Source: Hyperoodon ampullatus
Taxonomy: Eukaryota; Chordata; Mammalia; Artiodactyla; Ziphiidae
Length of the DNA: 64,000 nucleotides
Assembly (NCBI GenBank): GCA_949752795.1
Contig: OX457063.1
Span: forward strand, 73,849,771 to 73,913,770
Direction: 5' to 3'
Part shown: positions 36,811 through 49,965 of the stretch, piece by piece
Numbering within the stretch: the stretch's first letter is position 1
Layout of the letters: each line of letters opens with the position of its first letter
Program-made: the position numbers and the translations under genes
The notes under the pieces: model-generated
Databases searched by the model: none
What the model was told of the DNA's origin: nothing
The model's input: only the letters and a program-made list of their open reading frames with translations

Positions 36811-37015
36811 TTTTTTTTTTTTTTGCGGTACGTGGGCCTCTCACTGTTGTGGCCTCTCCCGCTGCGGAGCACAGGCTCCGGACGCGCAGGCTCAGCTGCC
36901 ATGGCTCACGGGCCCAGCCGCTCCGCGGCATGTGGGATCTTCCCGGTCCGGGGCACGAACCCGTGTCCCCTGCATCGGCAGGCGGACTCTCAACCACTGC
37001 GCCACCAGGGAAGCC
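36811..37015 (-). mobile_element. Young CHR SINE, inverted relative to its neighbour, 13-bp TSD
   Basis: A reverse short-form CHR of about 205 bp. The TSD CTATTATTTCTTT is at 36798-36810 and 37016-37028. It lies only 81 bp from the plus-strand copy, with their 3' A-tails facing each other. Confidence 0.95.
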
Positions 37016-38530
37016 CTATTATTTCTTTAAATAAACTCTCTACCCCCTTCCCTCTCTCTCTTCTCTTTCAAATACAGTTAATCTTGTATTTGCTTTTCTG
37101 ATAGAATCTGATAGCTCTCAGAGTTTCTTCACTTTCTAAAAATCTTAGTTCTCTCTGAATCATTTCTAAACTCCTATCTTTCAAGTCACTTATTCCTTCT
37201 TCCATCAGACCTATTACTTATGCTTGCTAATGCATTCTTCATCTCATTTACTGAATTCTTCTGCTATAGAATTTGATTCTTTTAAAAAATTTCAGTCTCT
37301 TTGATAAAGAACTTATGGTCATTAAATTCATTCCTGAGTTCATTTATAGCATGTTGAATTTCTTCATAATAACTATTTTGCATTCTTTATGAGTCAGATC
37401 ACAATATTCCATGCCTTTGAGTTCAGTTGCTGTAGAATTACCATTTTCTTTTGGTGATACCATATTTGCTTGATTTTTCAGTGTGTGAGGTTATGCACCT
37501 CTCCTTTTGCTTTTGAAATTGCAAACACTTTTCTTAGTGAAGGATTTGTTTACTTTGGCTGTTACAGGTCAGCAGGCTGGCATTTAAAAATCTTCTTTTG
37601 TGTTCCAGAAGATGATGCTATAGCTCAAGTTTTTGATTTTTTCTTACCAGGGTTAGTTCTCAAGCCTGCATTCAGGAGTGCACAAAAAAAGCTGGGAAGT
37701 GTGGGCTTAGCACTTGGGGCTTTGGGGGGTGCCCATGACCTGACAGGGAGATCCACAAGTGGGATACTCTCAGAGATCCATGAGTGGACCTCTAAATGAA
37801 ATCCCAAAGCAGACAGCAGGAAACACATTATTTCATTGCCCTTTGACATTCTTGTCTGCTTCCTTCCCCTTCCTCTCCTACCTTCCAGTCACAGAAATCC
37901 CTCCCCAGAAATGCAAGTGCTGCTGGAGATAAACAGGTACCTCCAGCTACTACCCATGTAGCCAGCCAGTCACTCACCACTTGTGCTTTCCACCTCCTCT
38001 GGCAAAGAGGTAGACACTGACCCCAACAAGAGTGTAGAGCACTGCAGTGTCACCCTGGGGGAAACAGGTGCCTCAGTGGGTTCCCTTCTCTCCTCTGCCT
38101 TCAAACTCCTCTCTATCCAGCTCTGACGGTATCCTGGGATCTCCCATCAGGTTGGCTGGACCTCCACAAATTCTCCATCTCCCATGAGCATCCACTCAGT
38201 TTTGTACTCTCCAGCTTCCCCTTTTCCTGATCATGGCAAGTGGGGGTGGTGCAGGCTCACTGACTCTCTTGTATCCACAGCCCCCTCTGAGGTCCTCTCC
38301 ACCTACTTTCAGATGCAGAGGAGCATAGTAATGACCTGCTGTCCTGGTATAATGTGCAGAGGCACTTTTGTTCAGTTACAGATGTGTAATTAGTTATACA
38401 CCAAAGAGGAGAGAAAAAAGGAACAACTCATGCTGCCATGGTCCTGACATCACTCCAGAGAAGTCAGTGTTCTGCTTCTGGATCTAGGTGCTGCTTCCAT
38501 GGGTACAACCAATGTATAAAAATTTATAAG

Positions 38531-38880
38531 GGACTTCCCTGGTGGTGCAGTGGTTAAGAATCTGCCTGCCAATGCAGGGGACATGGGTTCAAGCCCTGGT
38601 CCAGGAAGATCCCACATGCCGTGGAGCAACTAAGCCCGTGTGCCACAACTACTGGGCCTGCACTCTAGAGCCTGTGAGCCACAACTACTGAGCCTGCGCA
38701 CCACAACAACTACAGAAGCCTGCACGCGTAGAGCCCATGCTCTGCAGCAAGAGAAGCCACCGCAATGAGAAGCCCTTGCACCACAATGAAGAGTAGCCCC
38801 TGCTACCCGCAACTAGAGAAAGCCCTTGCGCAGCAACGAAGACCCAATGTAGCCATAAATAAATAAATAAATAAGTTTAT
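38531..38880 (+). mobile_element. CHR-type SINE (long form)
   Basis: It starts AGGGACTTCCCTGGTGGTGC and ends in (ATAA)n at 38857-38874. The body is about 340 bp with degenerate repeats of CCACAACTACTG-like units. A short flanking repeat, TTTATAA, is present on both sides. Confidence 0.9.
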
Positions 38881-38962
38881 AAAAAGATTTTTTTTATAAA
38901 ATGTATCAAGCTGTACAATTTTATATATGTATATAATACTTCAACAAACTTTAAATGTGACT

Positions 38963-39506
38963 CCACTCCACTTCTGGTGGGTATACAGCCAAAATAATTG
39001 AAAGGAAGGACAAAGAGATATCTACACCCAAGTTCATGGCAGCATTACTCACAATAGCCAAAAGGGGGAAGCAACCCAAGTGTCCATCAACAGATGAATG
39101 GATAAACAGAATGTTGTATACACATACAGTGGAATATTATCAACTATAAAAAGGAAGTAAATTCTGATACATGCTATAACAAAGATGAACCTTGAGGACA
39201 TTATGCTAAGTGAAATAAGACAGTCTCACAAGAGGACAAATATGAGTGATTCCACTCCTATGAGGTACTTAAGAGTAGACAAACTAAAAGCAGGACTAGA
39301 ATGATGGTTGCCAGGGATTGAAAATAGTGAGAAATGAAGAGCTATTGTTTGATAGAGTTTCAGTTTTGCAAGATGAAAAGAGTTCTGTGGATGGATGGTG
39401 GTGATGGCAGCATAACAGTGTGAATGTATTAATACCACTGAACTGTATACCTAAAAATGGTTAAGATGCTAAAATTTATGTGTATTTTACCACAATTTTT
39501 TAAAAG
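38963..39506 (+). mobile_element. 5'-truncated old L1 3' end with 12-bp TSD
   Basis: About 544 bp of L1 ORF2 C-terminus and 3' UTR (CAACCCAAGTGTCCATCAAC, ...GGATAAACAGAATGTTG...), diverged from the young copies. The TSD TTAAATGTGACT is at 38951-38962 and 39507-39518. Confidence 0.85.
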
Positions 39507-39519
39507 TTAAATGTGACTT

Positions 39520-40074
39520 TAATATATACCCTAATATGTGTTAGTAATATATACTAATGAAGTTATTAACTTACCTCTGATGAAAATTCCAGAATTTTAA
39601 CACCTCTACTCTTATTGAGCTACTCGAAACTCTACATTTTCAATCCCGTTGAACACTTCAAGAAGTGGAAAAAGCCAACAGTGGACTCTCCCAAAGCAGC
39701 AAGGTGAGATGCATAAGACCCCTTTCCTCTCACACAGGACCTTATACTAAACAAAATGCTTTGACCTCCTTCCCTCCACTTATATTAACAAATCCCTTGT
39801 GAAGGAGGCAGCTCAGACAAGTCTGTTACCCTCACTTCAAAGCTGGGGAAACTGAACAGGAAAAAAATGAAATCACAGCACCCCCCCCCAAAAAAAAACC
39901 CAAAATCTAAATTTTCTGATACCAAATTCAAACTGGAAGGCATCCCCCTAGAACCCTCAGGCTCATTAATAGACTTAAAAAGCAAATTCGACTTACAAGT
40001 TAATTTTGTGCTTCTATTGTTCCCACAAGAAAATGCTTTATAATATGTAGATCTTTTTTACATGTTGAAAAAAT
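39520..40074. other. Single-copy-looking sequence just 3' of ACVR1, with a MIR-like piece
   Basis: No gene is seen. Around 39785-39870 the sequence (CCTTGTGAAGGAGGCAG...CTGGGGAAACTGA) resembles a MIR element. The rest is unrecognised. Confidence 0.5.
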
Positions 40075-40094
40075 TCACTTTGACTTGAAAACAT

Positions 40095-40100
40095 TTTATT
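40095..40100 (-). terminator. ACVR1: ACVR1 polyadenylation signal AATAAA
   Basis: TTTATT on the plus strand reads AATAAA on the ACVR1 strand, about 1.06 kb after the stop. It is followed on that strand by ATGTTTTCAAG and a T-rich run within 30 nt, which fits cleavage near 40075-40080. I saw no other canonical AATAAA between it and the stop codon. Confidence 0.75.
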
Positions 40101-40562
40101 TAATTTATACAAATAACTACTAAATACAAAAAGTAGATTAAAACAAAATAGTTATTTTTTTCTGGCAGAGTTTAAATGCACATAATGGATAATTCTGAAG
40201 AAAATGCATTTTCCCCACAGCGTTCAGGACTAAAATTCTACTGAAATCTTTGCTTCTAAATCAGTAATATATTCGGTGGTGTCACATGGGTAATGGCTAA
40301 ATACGTTCTGCATATGAACTGAAAAAAAAGTTACAGTCTACACACATAAATGTGAAGCACTTAAAATGTGAATTTAACGGATAATAAAAGAAAATGTCCA
40401 TTTCAGAGTATAGTGTTAAAAACATTTCAGTAATAAAATCATAAGACCACATAAAAATAAGCTTTAACATATGCATGAAGCAGTTTTGTAAAAACTGCTA
40501 CTGCACAAGTAATAAATAATTTGCAAAGTTGTGTATAAACAATTCCTAATGTTCAGCGTCAT

Positions 40563-40570
40563 TGTAAACA
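40563..40570 (-). promoter_or_regulatory. miR-30 8-mer seed match in the ACVR1 3' UTR
   Basis: The mRNA strand reads TGTTTACA, an 8-mer for the miR-30 seed (GUAAACA). It lies about 590 nt after the ACVR1 stop. A single match of this kind is weak evidence without conservation data. Confidence 0.3.
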
Positions 40571-40706
40571 TCAGCACATGTGTAAAATGCAGCAAAGTCT
40601 GACATTATATTTTGTTTTGCCAAATTGAATTCCTATTATCCAAAGACAGACCAGTGGAGTACGGAGCCAATGTTTCCGCAAGTTGGGTCTTTAAAATTAA
40701 GAGTAA

Positions 40707-40714
40707 CAGTGCAA
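40707..40714 (-). promoter_or_regulatory. Overlapping miR-148/152 and miR-130/301 seed matches in the ACVR1 3' UTR
   Basis: On the mRNA strand the site reads TTGCACTG, about 445 nt after the stop. TTGCACT complements miR-130/301/454 positions 2-8. The overlapping TGCACTG complements miR-148/152 positions 2-8. ACVR1 has been reported as a miR-148a target. Whether this is the site used is inference. Confidence 0.4.
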
Positions 40715-40735
40715 GTAAGGAATGCAAAGAATTCC

Positions 40736-40743
40736 TAGTGCAA
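40736..40743 (-). promoter_or_regulatory. miR-130/301 8-mer seed match in the ACVR1 3' UTR
   Basis: The mRNA strand reads TTGCACTA, an 8-mer match (positions 2-8 plus A1) for miR-130/301/454. It lies 29 nt from the overlapping TTGCACTG site, within the spacing range in which neighbouring sites can act cooperatively. Confidence 0.35.
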
Positions 40744-41156
40744 TAAAGAAGAGAAGCACAGGCAATATTGCTGATTAAAAATTCACCACCTCCTTGAGTT
40801 TCCCATGGGGAGTGTCTAGGAGACCTGTGAAGATATGCAAAGCCACTGTCTTAATGCCCAGATCTCTTTTAGGATTTCTCTGTGTTCCTCCAGTTCCCTA
40901 CCTTTGCAACAGTGTCTGTCCAACATGAGTCTCTGCAGCGTGAACAGTTTGTGAAATGCCCAGTTCACAGTCATTGAGCGAGGTTAGGGTGGTTTTGGTG
41001 TCTCCCCAGCACACGGCCGGGTAAGATGTCGGCCTTGTCAAAGCAGTCATTTGGGGAGGGAGACAGATGGATTCTGACAACCAGTCAGGCCAGCATTAGG
41101 TCCCAGCTGGACAACGACGACAACGTCAGACCTTCCTTCTTGACACCATGAAAATG

Positions 41157-42293
<1,137 letters not shown>

Positions 42294-44309
42294 TCAGGGT
42301 GATTCTGAAAGCTACAGGTAGGTCTTAAAATAAGTGGAAAACAAAGCAATAAATAGAAGCCCTGCAGAGAACTGGAGGAACAATAATTGTTAGAAGAAAA
42401 CATGACTACCTCTCCTGTAATTATAACAAAACGCTCCAAGAGTGCATACAAACAGCTCTGCAGTGCCCAACAGGGCACAGGAGACAGAACAAGAGTCCCT
42501 TCAGTGATTAAAAAGGACAAAATACCTAAAGAAGGTACATGAATCTACTGTTTTCAAACCATAAACTGAAATAAAAAGTTGGCCACAACTAGAGCTGGAG
42601 GCAAACAAACAATCCAAGACCATCACCAAAATACCCCTTTTTTATGATTAGGGGAAAATGCATTGCTATAAAGTAATCCCTCCAACTGGGAGGATGCAAG
42701 TAATGTAATATGAAATGCTATTTCCTCACTCATTCATTCTGTATGTTCTGAGTACCCTCTATCATTCACAGCTGTCTGTTTGATGGCTATTAATTCCTCT
42801 CAGATCAAAGGCACAAAATAAAATGCAGACGACAGGCTTTTGGAAAGGCAGGAGAATGGGTGAAAAGAATGAACTTTTCCCTTACTCCCAAGCAAATGTG
42901 AACGTCACTAATTTCAGCTGCTGCCCCTGCATGGTTTCCAATGCCTTAGAAACCATTTTTCCCAGCAAAATTACATCAGTTCCTTACCTTTCACAAAGAA
43001 AGTAGTTCCACAAAGAGAAAAATTTAAAGCAATAATTTAGAATTAGAAAGTTGATTCTTTCCTTTATAGAAATGAGACCCAGAAAATCCCTTATTTTTCT
43101 CTCATCATCAAAGGCCTCAACAATGAGGACAGTGGATTAGTTTACTGCCCTCTTTCCTTCCTCCATGCAACTTTCTTCTGTTCCTAAATACCTACCAGAG
43201 TGATCGTTGGCGCAGGTGGAAGGAGGCTGTTTTAATAATTTTTAAGTTTTTCTAGCTCCTATAAGCTACCTGAAAAGCTTCAATTGCCTTTTCATTTATC
43301 AAAGAAATTAACAGTGAGAAGTTCTTCTCACAAATCCCACATAAAGACAAACCATTTATGAAAAAGATTAGTCATGATAAGGGACATCTGTTAAATACTA
43401 CAGTTTTGTTAAACTACATAGATTCAAGAGTTTATTTTAAAAATGGAATGTAGTCCAAATTTAAAAATTCTAGTTGATATTAAGACTAACTTACCCACAT
43501 GGCTTGACTGTGTTTGTAATGTGTATTAGTCAATGGATTAAAACCTTTCCTGACAAATGGTAAACAGTTCAGATTGGGCATAAACTGCTCCTTTCAGAAG
43601 TCTTGAGATACCTCATCTCAGAGACCTTACCTACTTCTCTTGTAAGGACCCCAGGAAGCATTCAACAATATTTTAATTCTTTTCAGTACATGTATTACTA
43701 GGAGACATCACATAAAATACAGCTGGACACAGACCTGCAAGATAATTTATACCTTTATAAGGGCCACATGAACTTATAAGAAACAGTAGGATTGTGCCCG
43801 TCACCACCTCTCAGCTTTTCTGAAGGAGAATATATTTAATAGCCTGGTTTCAGTCTTTAAAAATCTAGCATAACAGCCAGCTATTTGAAGTAATTTGCCT
43901 GGCTAGCTTGGGAAGGGTTATGGGAACATCATTTTTTCTATAAATGCAAAAGAAAAAAAGCATGGCTGGATTTTTAAAACATAGGATCTGGGGATACTCA
44001 ACAATAAAATTCACTATACAAAGATGAAGTTTTCCCTTGGGTTTATATTTCCCATATTTTAATCTTATTAAATACTGCTGTGTTTTAACAAAAGGAATCA
44101 AGTTTAAAAAGACCATTTAATTGATCATGCCTGGAACTTAGTCATGCCTTTTTTGTCAACCATTGGTCAAATTGTTGACTGTTTTCACCTGATGTTGGTC
44201 ATGCTTTCCCAGCATAAAATAAACCTGGTATTAAACTCCAGCAGTTATATGGAACACCCTCTAGTCAAGGAAAGCAATTATTTCAATCAATATAAAGTAC
44301 ATTACATAC

Positions 44310-44405
44310 CAACCATGTGTGGAACACCATTCTAAATGTTGAGGATGATAAAAGTATAAGACCTACTCTCAGTTTTCAAGGAACTCAAAGTCTAGTGGAA
44401 GATGA
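44310..44405 (+). repeat. L2-like 3' end fragment
   Basis: GTGTGGAACACCATTCTAAA...CAAGGAACTCAAAGTCTAGTGG resembles the common L2/MIR-class phrase (…TGTGCTAGG…AAGGAGCTCACAGTCTAGTGG). It is short and diverged. Confidence 0.5.
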
Positions 44406-45850
44406 GAACAAGTCCCTCTCTTTTCTCCTTAGATAATGGAAATCTTGTTTAAAAAAAAAAAAAACCTCAAAAATGTTTTTCACCCCTTTGTATACTTTAT
44501 ATCTTGAAAGGCAAAGATAGATTGGAAATTCTCACTAAGTTTTACTTGCGAGTTCCTAAATTGGCTCAAAAACCATTTTGGTCCCTTAAACTGTGTGAGC
44601 CAGAGGTTGTCCTTGGCACTAGGGATATAAAAATAAAGATGTGATGTTGGTGATGAGAATAATGGGAAAGGAAGACACGAAAAAAAATTACAAAGTAGGA
44701 CCAGGGAGAAGAGGTGAGGGGGAGGGCATGGTGCTCAGTGGGTTTCAGAGAACTAAACACCTGTGTGGTTTAAGTACCAGATATAAACCAGGTGCCATGG
44801 AAGCACAAGTAAGCTTTCTGGGAGCTAGGGCCTGGCTGAACATAGAAAGATGAGTTTTCAAGAAAGAGGAGAGGATGGGACAAGAATACACCAAGGAGAG
44901 GGGGCAATCCAGGCTGGGGGCCGGTGATATGGGACAAAGACAAGGGGTTACAAATGATCCTCCCGTGTTGGAGAGGAGGAGGGAAATTCCCTGTAGCTGA
45001 AATCAGTGCACACGGTGGTGGGGAGCGTGAGCGGTCAGGGCCAGACTGTGAAATTACCTGTGTTGCCAAGGTAGGAAGTTACTTACAACTGTTCCTCACT
45101 CTGCCAGAGAAGAAGTGGACTCTCAGTCCTTTTACAACAGCACCCAACGAGCAACTGCCAAATCGTGAGCCAGCGAACAGAACAGCGTGAATTCAGGAAA
45201 AGCGACTAAAAATACAAAGTACTTCAAGTGCCAAAGGAGTGGTACAAGCAACAGCGGATCCAGGAATGCAGTGGAAGAGGAGCTCTTAAACAGTGGTCAA
45301 GGAAGGGCGAACCGTGCCAGGCCTCGCTTTTCCACTCGAAGGGCCATGGAAAGAATCGGAGAAACTATTCATAACCTCCTCCCCACAGCTTTGGGCATGT
45401 GTATCTGATTTATACAATTTTTTTTTTCCTGGACATGTGTCTAACTGAAAGTTTTCTCTTCTCTGGGGCAAATATATCTTTACCAACAATATCCCTATCA
45501 TTAATTTGCTGCATGGTTCTGAGTAAACCCCTTAATTGCCAGGCCTTAGTTCCAACACCTTGAAAGTACACATCACAAAGCAAATGTGCAGATTAATAAG
45601 AACAACCTAGAAACCTTCAAACCCCATGAAACGTCAGAGGGGTTTTTCTAAAAATGCAAGTTTCTGGACACAAGGGCTTCCTCATGACCTTCCCTACCCA
45701 AACCAATAGCTTTTGGCTCTCAAAGCTTTGGCGATTTCTCAATTGCAGATAAGGGACTGTGGACTTGGCTATCATTTGAATAATCTGAAGGTGAGGCAAA
45801 GACAGATCCAGGGGATGTCAGAATCATGCAGATCACAGCCTTCCTTTCCT

Positions 45851-45950
45851 TCAGAAAAAGACGCTGAGGACCACCCAGGGAAAACGTACTTGTCCAAGTT
45901 CACAGCTAGCTAATGACAAACATTAACCTGAATCCAATTCCGTTTGTATT
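45851..45950 (+). repeat. MIR-like SINE fragment
   Basis: AAAGACGCTGAGGACC...TACTTGTCCAAGTTCACAGCTAGCTAATGAC matches the MIR core/tail pattern (GAAACTGAGG...TTGCCCAAGGTCACACAGCTAG). Confidence 0.55.
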
Positions 45951-47122
45951 CTACAATTCTTCCCAACAAGCCCAAAATGGGATAATGCATTAATCTCGTC
46001 ACAAGGGCCTGCTCACTTCATGTCCGTGGTCTCTCTTCACTGCACCGCAGCTTGGGTGGACACCCAGGCAACAGGCAAGGGGGGCAGGATCCCCAGCATC
46101 CGCATCCCTGCAGAGAGCTGCCGTTAACAGTGAACTCCTACAAGAACCATGAAACCCTTCAGAGATTGGAACATTACGACTAAAGCCATTTTACAGAGAA
46201 TGAGAGTGGTTCATGTTGGGCTTCTGATAGGACTCTAAGTTAATACAGTGTTTCCTTCAGGCGTGGCCTGTGAGAAAATTAGATATGGTTCAAGCACAAA
46301 ACTTTTTTGTCTTATTAAATAACTGCGTATGTATCATTAACGTTACCTTCCATTTAATGCCATGGGATAACTGGTTTTCCCACTTCCAATAGTGACATTA
46401 ATTTCCTTTTAAAAAGAAATGTTTGAAAAAGTTAGCTGATTTAAATGATTAAGAAAATAATGGTACAAGGGGCATTTGGATATGAAAAGAAATCATAAAG
46501 GTAGTCTGTGTATGAGACAATCTTGGGAAACACTGTTTTCAGAGAGGCATTTTTTTCCTGGTAGGAAGAGGATTCAAAAAGGTATATCAACTATTTGTGT
46601 CACTTTGCTTAACATTCCTCACAGAAGGATTTCAAACACAGTTTTCAAGCCATGGCCCACATCAAAAAACGGATGGAGCTGCTCACAGCAGAGGGGACAA
46701 CAGCCCAGGGGGTTCTGGTCACCCTTGGTGCTGCCTTGCTGCTGGAGGTTTCAGAGAACCAGCACCTCATGCACTCCTGTAACCAACAAGGCGCACTAGC
46801 TGGGAAGCTCTGCCTCTCCCCAAGGCAGGTACTCCTTTCAGAAACAGGAACTGAGCTGTCCTGCCAGCTCTGTTCCCTGCTAAGTAAAGTATCTGTGTGG
46901 CAGTGATGACCTCATCCTGCTATCCCCACTACAATTCATGGGCATATGGAACCATGCACATTATTCAAATCAAGACTAAATGCATTATCTGAAATCTGTT
47001 AAAAGTAATTTCTGTTACTGGGATTCTCAGCAATATGGCATAGCCAAAATAAATGGTTCACAGATTGCTTCATAGTCAGGCCCTACTAAAAATATTTATT
47101 AATGTGACAGTTGTCAGAAGAA

Positions 47123-47148
47123 AGGTCAAAGGGCCTAGGTCAAAGGGC
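47123..47148 (+). promoter_or_regulatory. Tandem DR1-like nuclear receptor half-sites
   Basis: AGGTCAAAGGGC occurs twice at a 14-bp period (47123-47134 and 47137-47148). AGGTCA-A-AGGGC resembles the DR1 element bound by HNF4, PPAR/RXR or COUP-TF. Its function here is speculative. Confidence 0.3.
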
Positions 47149-48679
47149 TGAGGAGAGATGCACAGCCATGCTCTGAGTTAAGCTTTGACAAGACGCCTTA
47201 CATCTCACGCACCCTCAGACCTAGAGGGAGAAGCTCCAGAAGACTTCCAAGCGTTTGCTATCTGTAGAGGTCTCATGAGAAGAAGAATGTATCATTCACT
47301 GGATGCTGTTACAAGGTTGACACCACAGATACTTGTCTTGGTGGAGACACCTGCTGTTAAAGATGTGTCAAGGAAAAGAGACCAGTAAGCAGTGAACAAT
47401 ACCCAGAAAAGTTCTGCTGCCCTCTGGTTATTCTGTCGTGAGGTCAGTTGACTGCCCTCCTTTGGACACGAAATTCCAGGAATCAGTGAGAGAAAAATCC
47501 CACCTCCATATTCCTGCCCCCAACCACTCACCTAAAGGCTCAAACGAAATAAAACAAACCTGAAAGAAATTGCTTGAATGAATATTAAAAATTTTCCCTA
47601 ATATGAGTCTTCCCTTTGTTTCTTCCCTTTGTTCAAACCTTAATATACACTAAGGTAGTGAAATAAAATCGTGAAACACATTGGATATTAAGTTGCTGAA
47701 GAAAATCAGAGTTGTCATGGTTTCCATATACAAGCCCATTGTGCTCAGGAACTTGAGGCACACGCCATTCCTTAGCAAGCCCAAGGGCTCATTAGAAGAG
47801 GTTTTCCGAAGTATGTGTGCCAAACATAAGCTTATTCTAACAAGTATTTCCTAGTCCCCACCCCATTAAGAGATACAGCTCAGCCAGCAGGGTTTTTTCA
47901 ATGAGATACAAGTGCTTTTGACGCATTTCAACACTGGATTCCATCACAAAATGGAATAACCAAAGCCAGTCACAGTGAAGCAGAAGTATGTCCACATAGC
48001 CCTCCTGTGGACAGCAAAGAGGAAACACGTGAAGGGTATAACAGAGGCTCATGCTGCCTGGATGATGCCACAGTCAAAGATGTGCTACAGGAGGGACAAT
48101 GAAGATCATTTTAGTTAGCTTTTAAATCCATGGACAGATGACCACAGTATTAGAGCAAGACAACTCTGGCGTTTCTGCATCCAGGGATCCAAACAAGGTG
48201 TGACACCGAAGGCTGAGGTTCCAGAGAGAGGACTTCTAATCTCAAGAGGGAACTGCTGCAGGATGCTTGGATGGGGCTACTGGAAGTTTTTGATCAGACC
48301 AAAGCTAAATGGCACACGCGAAGAGCTGTGATGCACCCATTTATCTGTGGAATCCACGTGTCAGTTTCTGTCTGCACACCACACTGAACCCAGGTAACCA
48401 GAAACCAGTGTGTCTGCAGAACTATAAAAGGAAGAAAGGAAGAACACTGCCAGAGAAGTAGCAAAAATCTAGAAAGAAAGGCCAAGGCCTAGCTACAAGA
48501 CTCAAAGGAGAAAGGGACCCCTCTTCAGCTTGGAAGAGAGAGGAAGCTTCACCTGATGCATAAGAACACAAATCAGGAAATCCGCTCAGATGGGCTTTGT
48601 CAGCATTCCAGGGATAGTCTTTATTTCCTGGCCTGGGTGAGGCCGATATATTCCATTTTAACCTGAGATCCCAAGAGTA

Positions 48680-48843
48680 CGGTCACTGACCTAGCAGCAC
48701 AGCATCACCTGGGGCCCTGCTAGAAAGGGAGATCCTGGGTCCAACCCTAGACCTACTAAATCAGAAACTTGGGGACGGTTCAGCACTCTGTGTTTCTAGG
48801 TGATTCTGCTGCACACTCTCCAGCTTAAGAACTAGTGATTCAA
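48680..48843 (+). mobile_element. MER5-type hAT (Charlie) DNA transposon fragment
   Basis: CAGCATCACCTGGGGCCCTG, GACCTACTAAATCAGAAACT and GGTGATTCTGCTGCACACTC match the MER5A/B pattern in order. It is an ancient non-autonomous element. Confidence 0.75.
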
Positions 48844-49289
48844 GCAAACCCCTGCCTTAGATTCATATAGAAAATTCACCCGGAAATGGTGAGAAAATGG
48901 CTTTCCTTCTGACCAATTCCAAATTCAGTGTCAAACTAAACACAAACAGTAAGTTCCAAAAGACACTACTGAGAAATTTTCAGATGTGAAAATGGACTTA
49001 ACTCTCATTTCCTGTACAGACACAGCAGGAAGTTTATTATTATTAGCAAAGAAATGTAAAATTCCCATGAAAATACAAAATGTGACATATTTTTATACTC
49101 ATGGTTCACTTGAGGACTGTATTACTCCAAGAGAACTATCTGGCCATCAGTTTTTATAACGGACTCAGAAACTCAAAGACGCATAATTATAATGACCTCC
49201 CTAAGATATTCATATATTTAAATGAGGTACATTTAGTATGTAATAATTTCAAAAATATATATCCTTTAATGTCAGTTCTTAAAGCAAGT

Positions 49290-49401
49290 AAGAAAGTGAA
49301 ATAGGTACATCACACCCTGGGGTGAGCGGGATATTGTAGATTAGAACAACTCTTACGGAAAGCAATTTGGCAGTTATGTGTGAAGCCACAAAAACACCCA
49401 T
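49290..49401 (+). mobile_element. Ancient L1ME-like fragment, left flank of the young L1 pair
   Basis: GGAAAGCAATTTGGCAGTTA and the neighbouring bases resemble the ORF2 C-terminal region of old L1s. The matching continuation appears at 55257 after the young L1s. The level is low-similarity. Confidence 0.45.
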
Positions 49402-49446
49402 TTTAAAATAAAGACTATTAGAAGAGACAAAGAAGGACACTACATA

Positions 49447-49965
49447 ATGATCAAGGGATCGATCCAAGAAGAAGATATAGCAATTGTAAATATTTATGCA
49501 CCCAACATAGAAGCACCTCAATACATAAGGCAAATACTAACAGCCATAAAAGGGGAAATCGACAGTAACAAATTCATAGTAGGGGACTTCAACACCCCAC
49601 TTCCACCAATGGACAGATCATCCAAAATGAAAATAAATAAGGAAACACAAGCTTTAAATGATACATTAAACAAGATGGACTTAATTGATATTTATAGGAC
49701 ATTCCATCCAAAAACAACAGAATACACATTTTTCTCAAGTGCTCATGGAACATTCTCCAGGATAGATCATATCTTGGGTCACAAATCAAGCCTTGGTAAA
49801 TTTAAGAAAACTGAAATTGTATCAAGTATCTTTTCTGACCACAACGCTATGAGACTAGATATCAATTACAGGAAAAGATCTGTAAAAAATACAAACACAT
49901 GGAGGCTAAACAATACACTACTTAATAACGAAGTGATCACTGAAGAAATCAAAGAGGAAATTTAA
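49447..49965 (+). pseudogene. L1 ORF2 endonuclease fragment
   Basis: The 172-codon frame covers the C-terminal two-thirds of the apurinic-like endonuclease. Visible motifs are GDFN (D47, N49), SRIDHILGH and SDHNAM (D131, H132), the catalytic motifs of L1 endonucleases. The N-terminal catalytic residues are lost by 5' truncation, and a premature TAA ends the frame at EEIKEEI*, in front of the usual KYLE continuation. Confidence 0.88.

Larger units (their letters stand above)
35099..38450 (-). mobile_element. Old minus-strand L1, right part (endonuclease, ORF1, 5' UTR)
   Basis: This continues the element at 25215-28254: endonuclease (35100-35420), spacer, ORF1 (about 35900-37480, interrupted by three insertions) and probable 5' UTR (about 37480-38450). 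It is strongly degraded. The 5' boundary near 38450 is approximate because I cannot identify a clean L1 5' terminus. Confidence 0.65.
40075..41156 (-). other. ACVR1: ACVR1 3' untranslated region
   Basis: This is the sequence between the ACVR1 stop codon and the first good polyadenylation signal on the minus strand, about 1.08 kb. It is AT-rich in its distal half and free of recognisable L1 or SINE insertions, in contrast to its surroundings, as expected for retained transcribed sequence. It contains seed matches for miR-130/301, miR-148/152 and miR-30 (separate entries). The exact cleavage point is inferred from the AATAAA position and was not observed. Confidence 0.8.

Noticed and set aside
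36626..37030. 134-codon open frame (MAAEPACPEPVLRNGRGHSS...) and similar frames at 15340-15765 and 36751-37101
   Set aside because: These are translations of CHR SINEs and flanking L1; the same peptide recurs at every SINE copy.
37470..37799. 109-codon plus-strand frame with Cys/Phe-rich start
   Set aside because: Located in degraded L1 ORF1/5' UTR sequence; no homology recognised.
40740..40750. AATAAA on the plus strand inside the ACVR1 3' UTR
   Set aside because: Wrong strand for ACVR1, and no plus-strand gene is present to use it.
46476..46906. Overlapping 60-107-codon frames in an ACVR1 intron
   Set aside because: Three frames overlap on the same strand, with no recognisable domain or splice support; chance open frames.
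47405..47425. Second CTCF-like core (AGAGGGCAGC on the minus strand)
   Set aside because: The 5' half of the motif (CCASY) matches poorly; too weak to list as a site.
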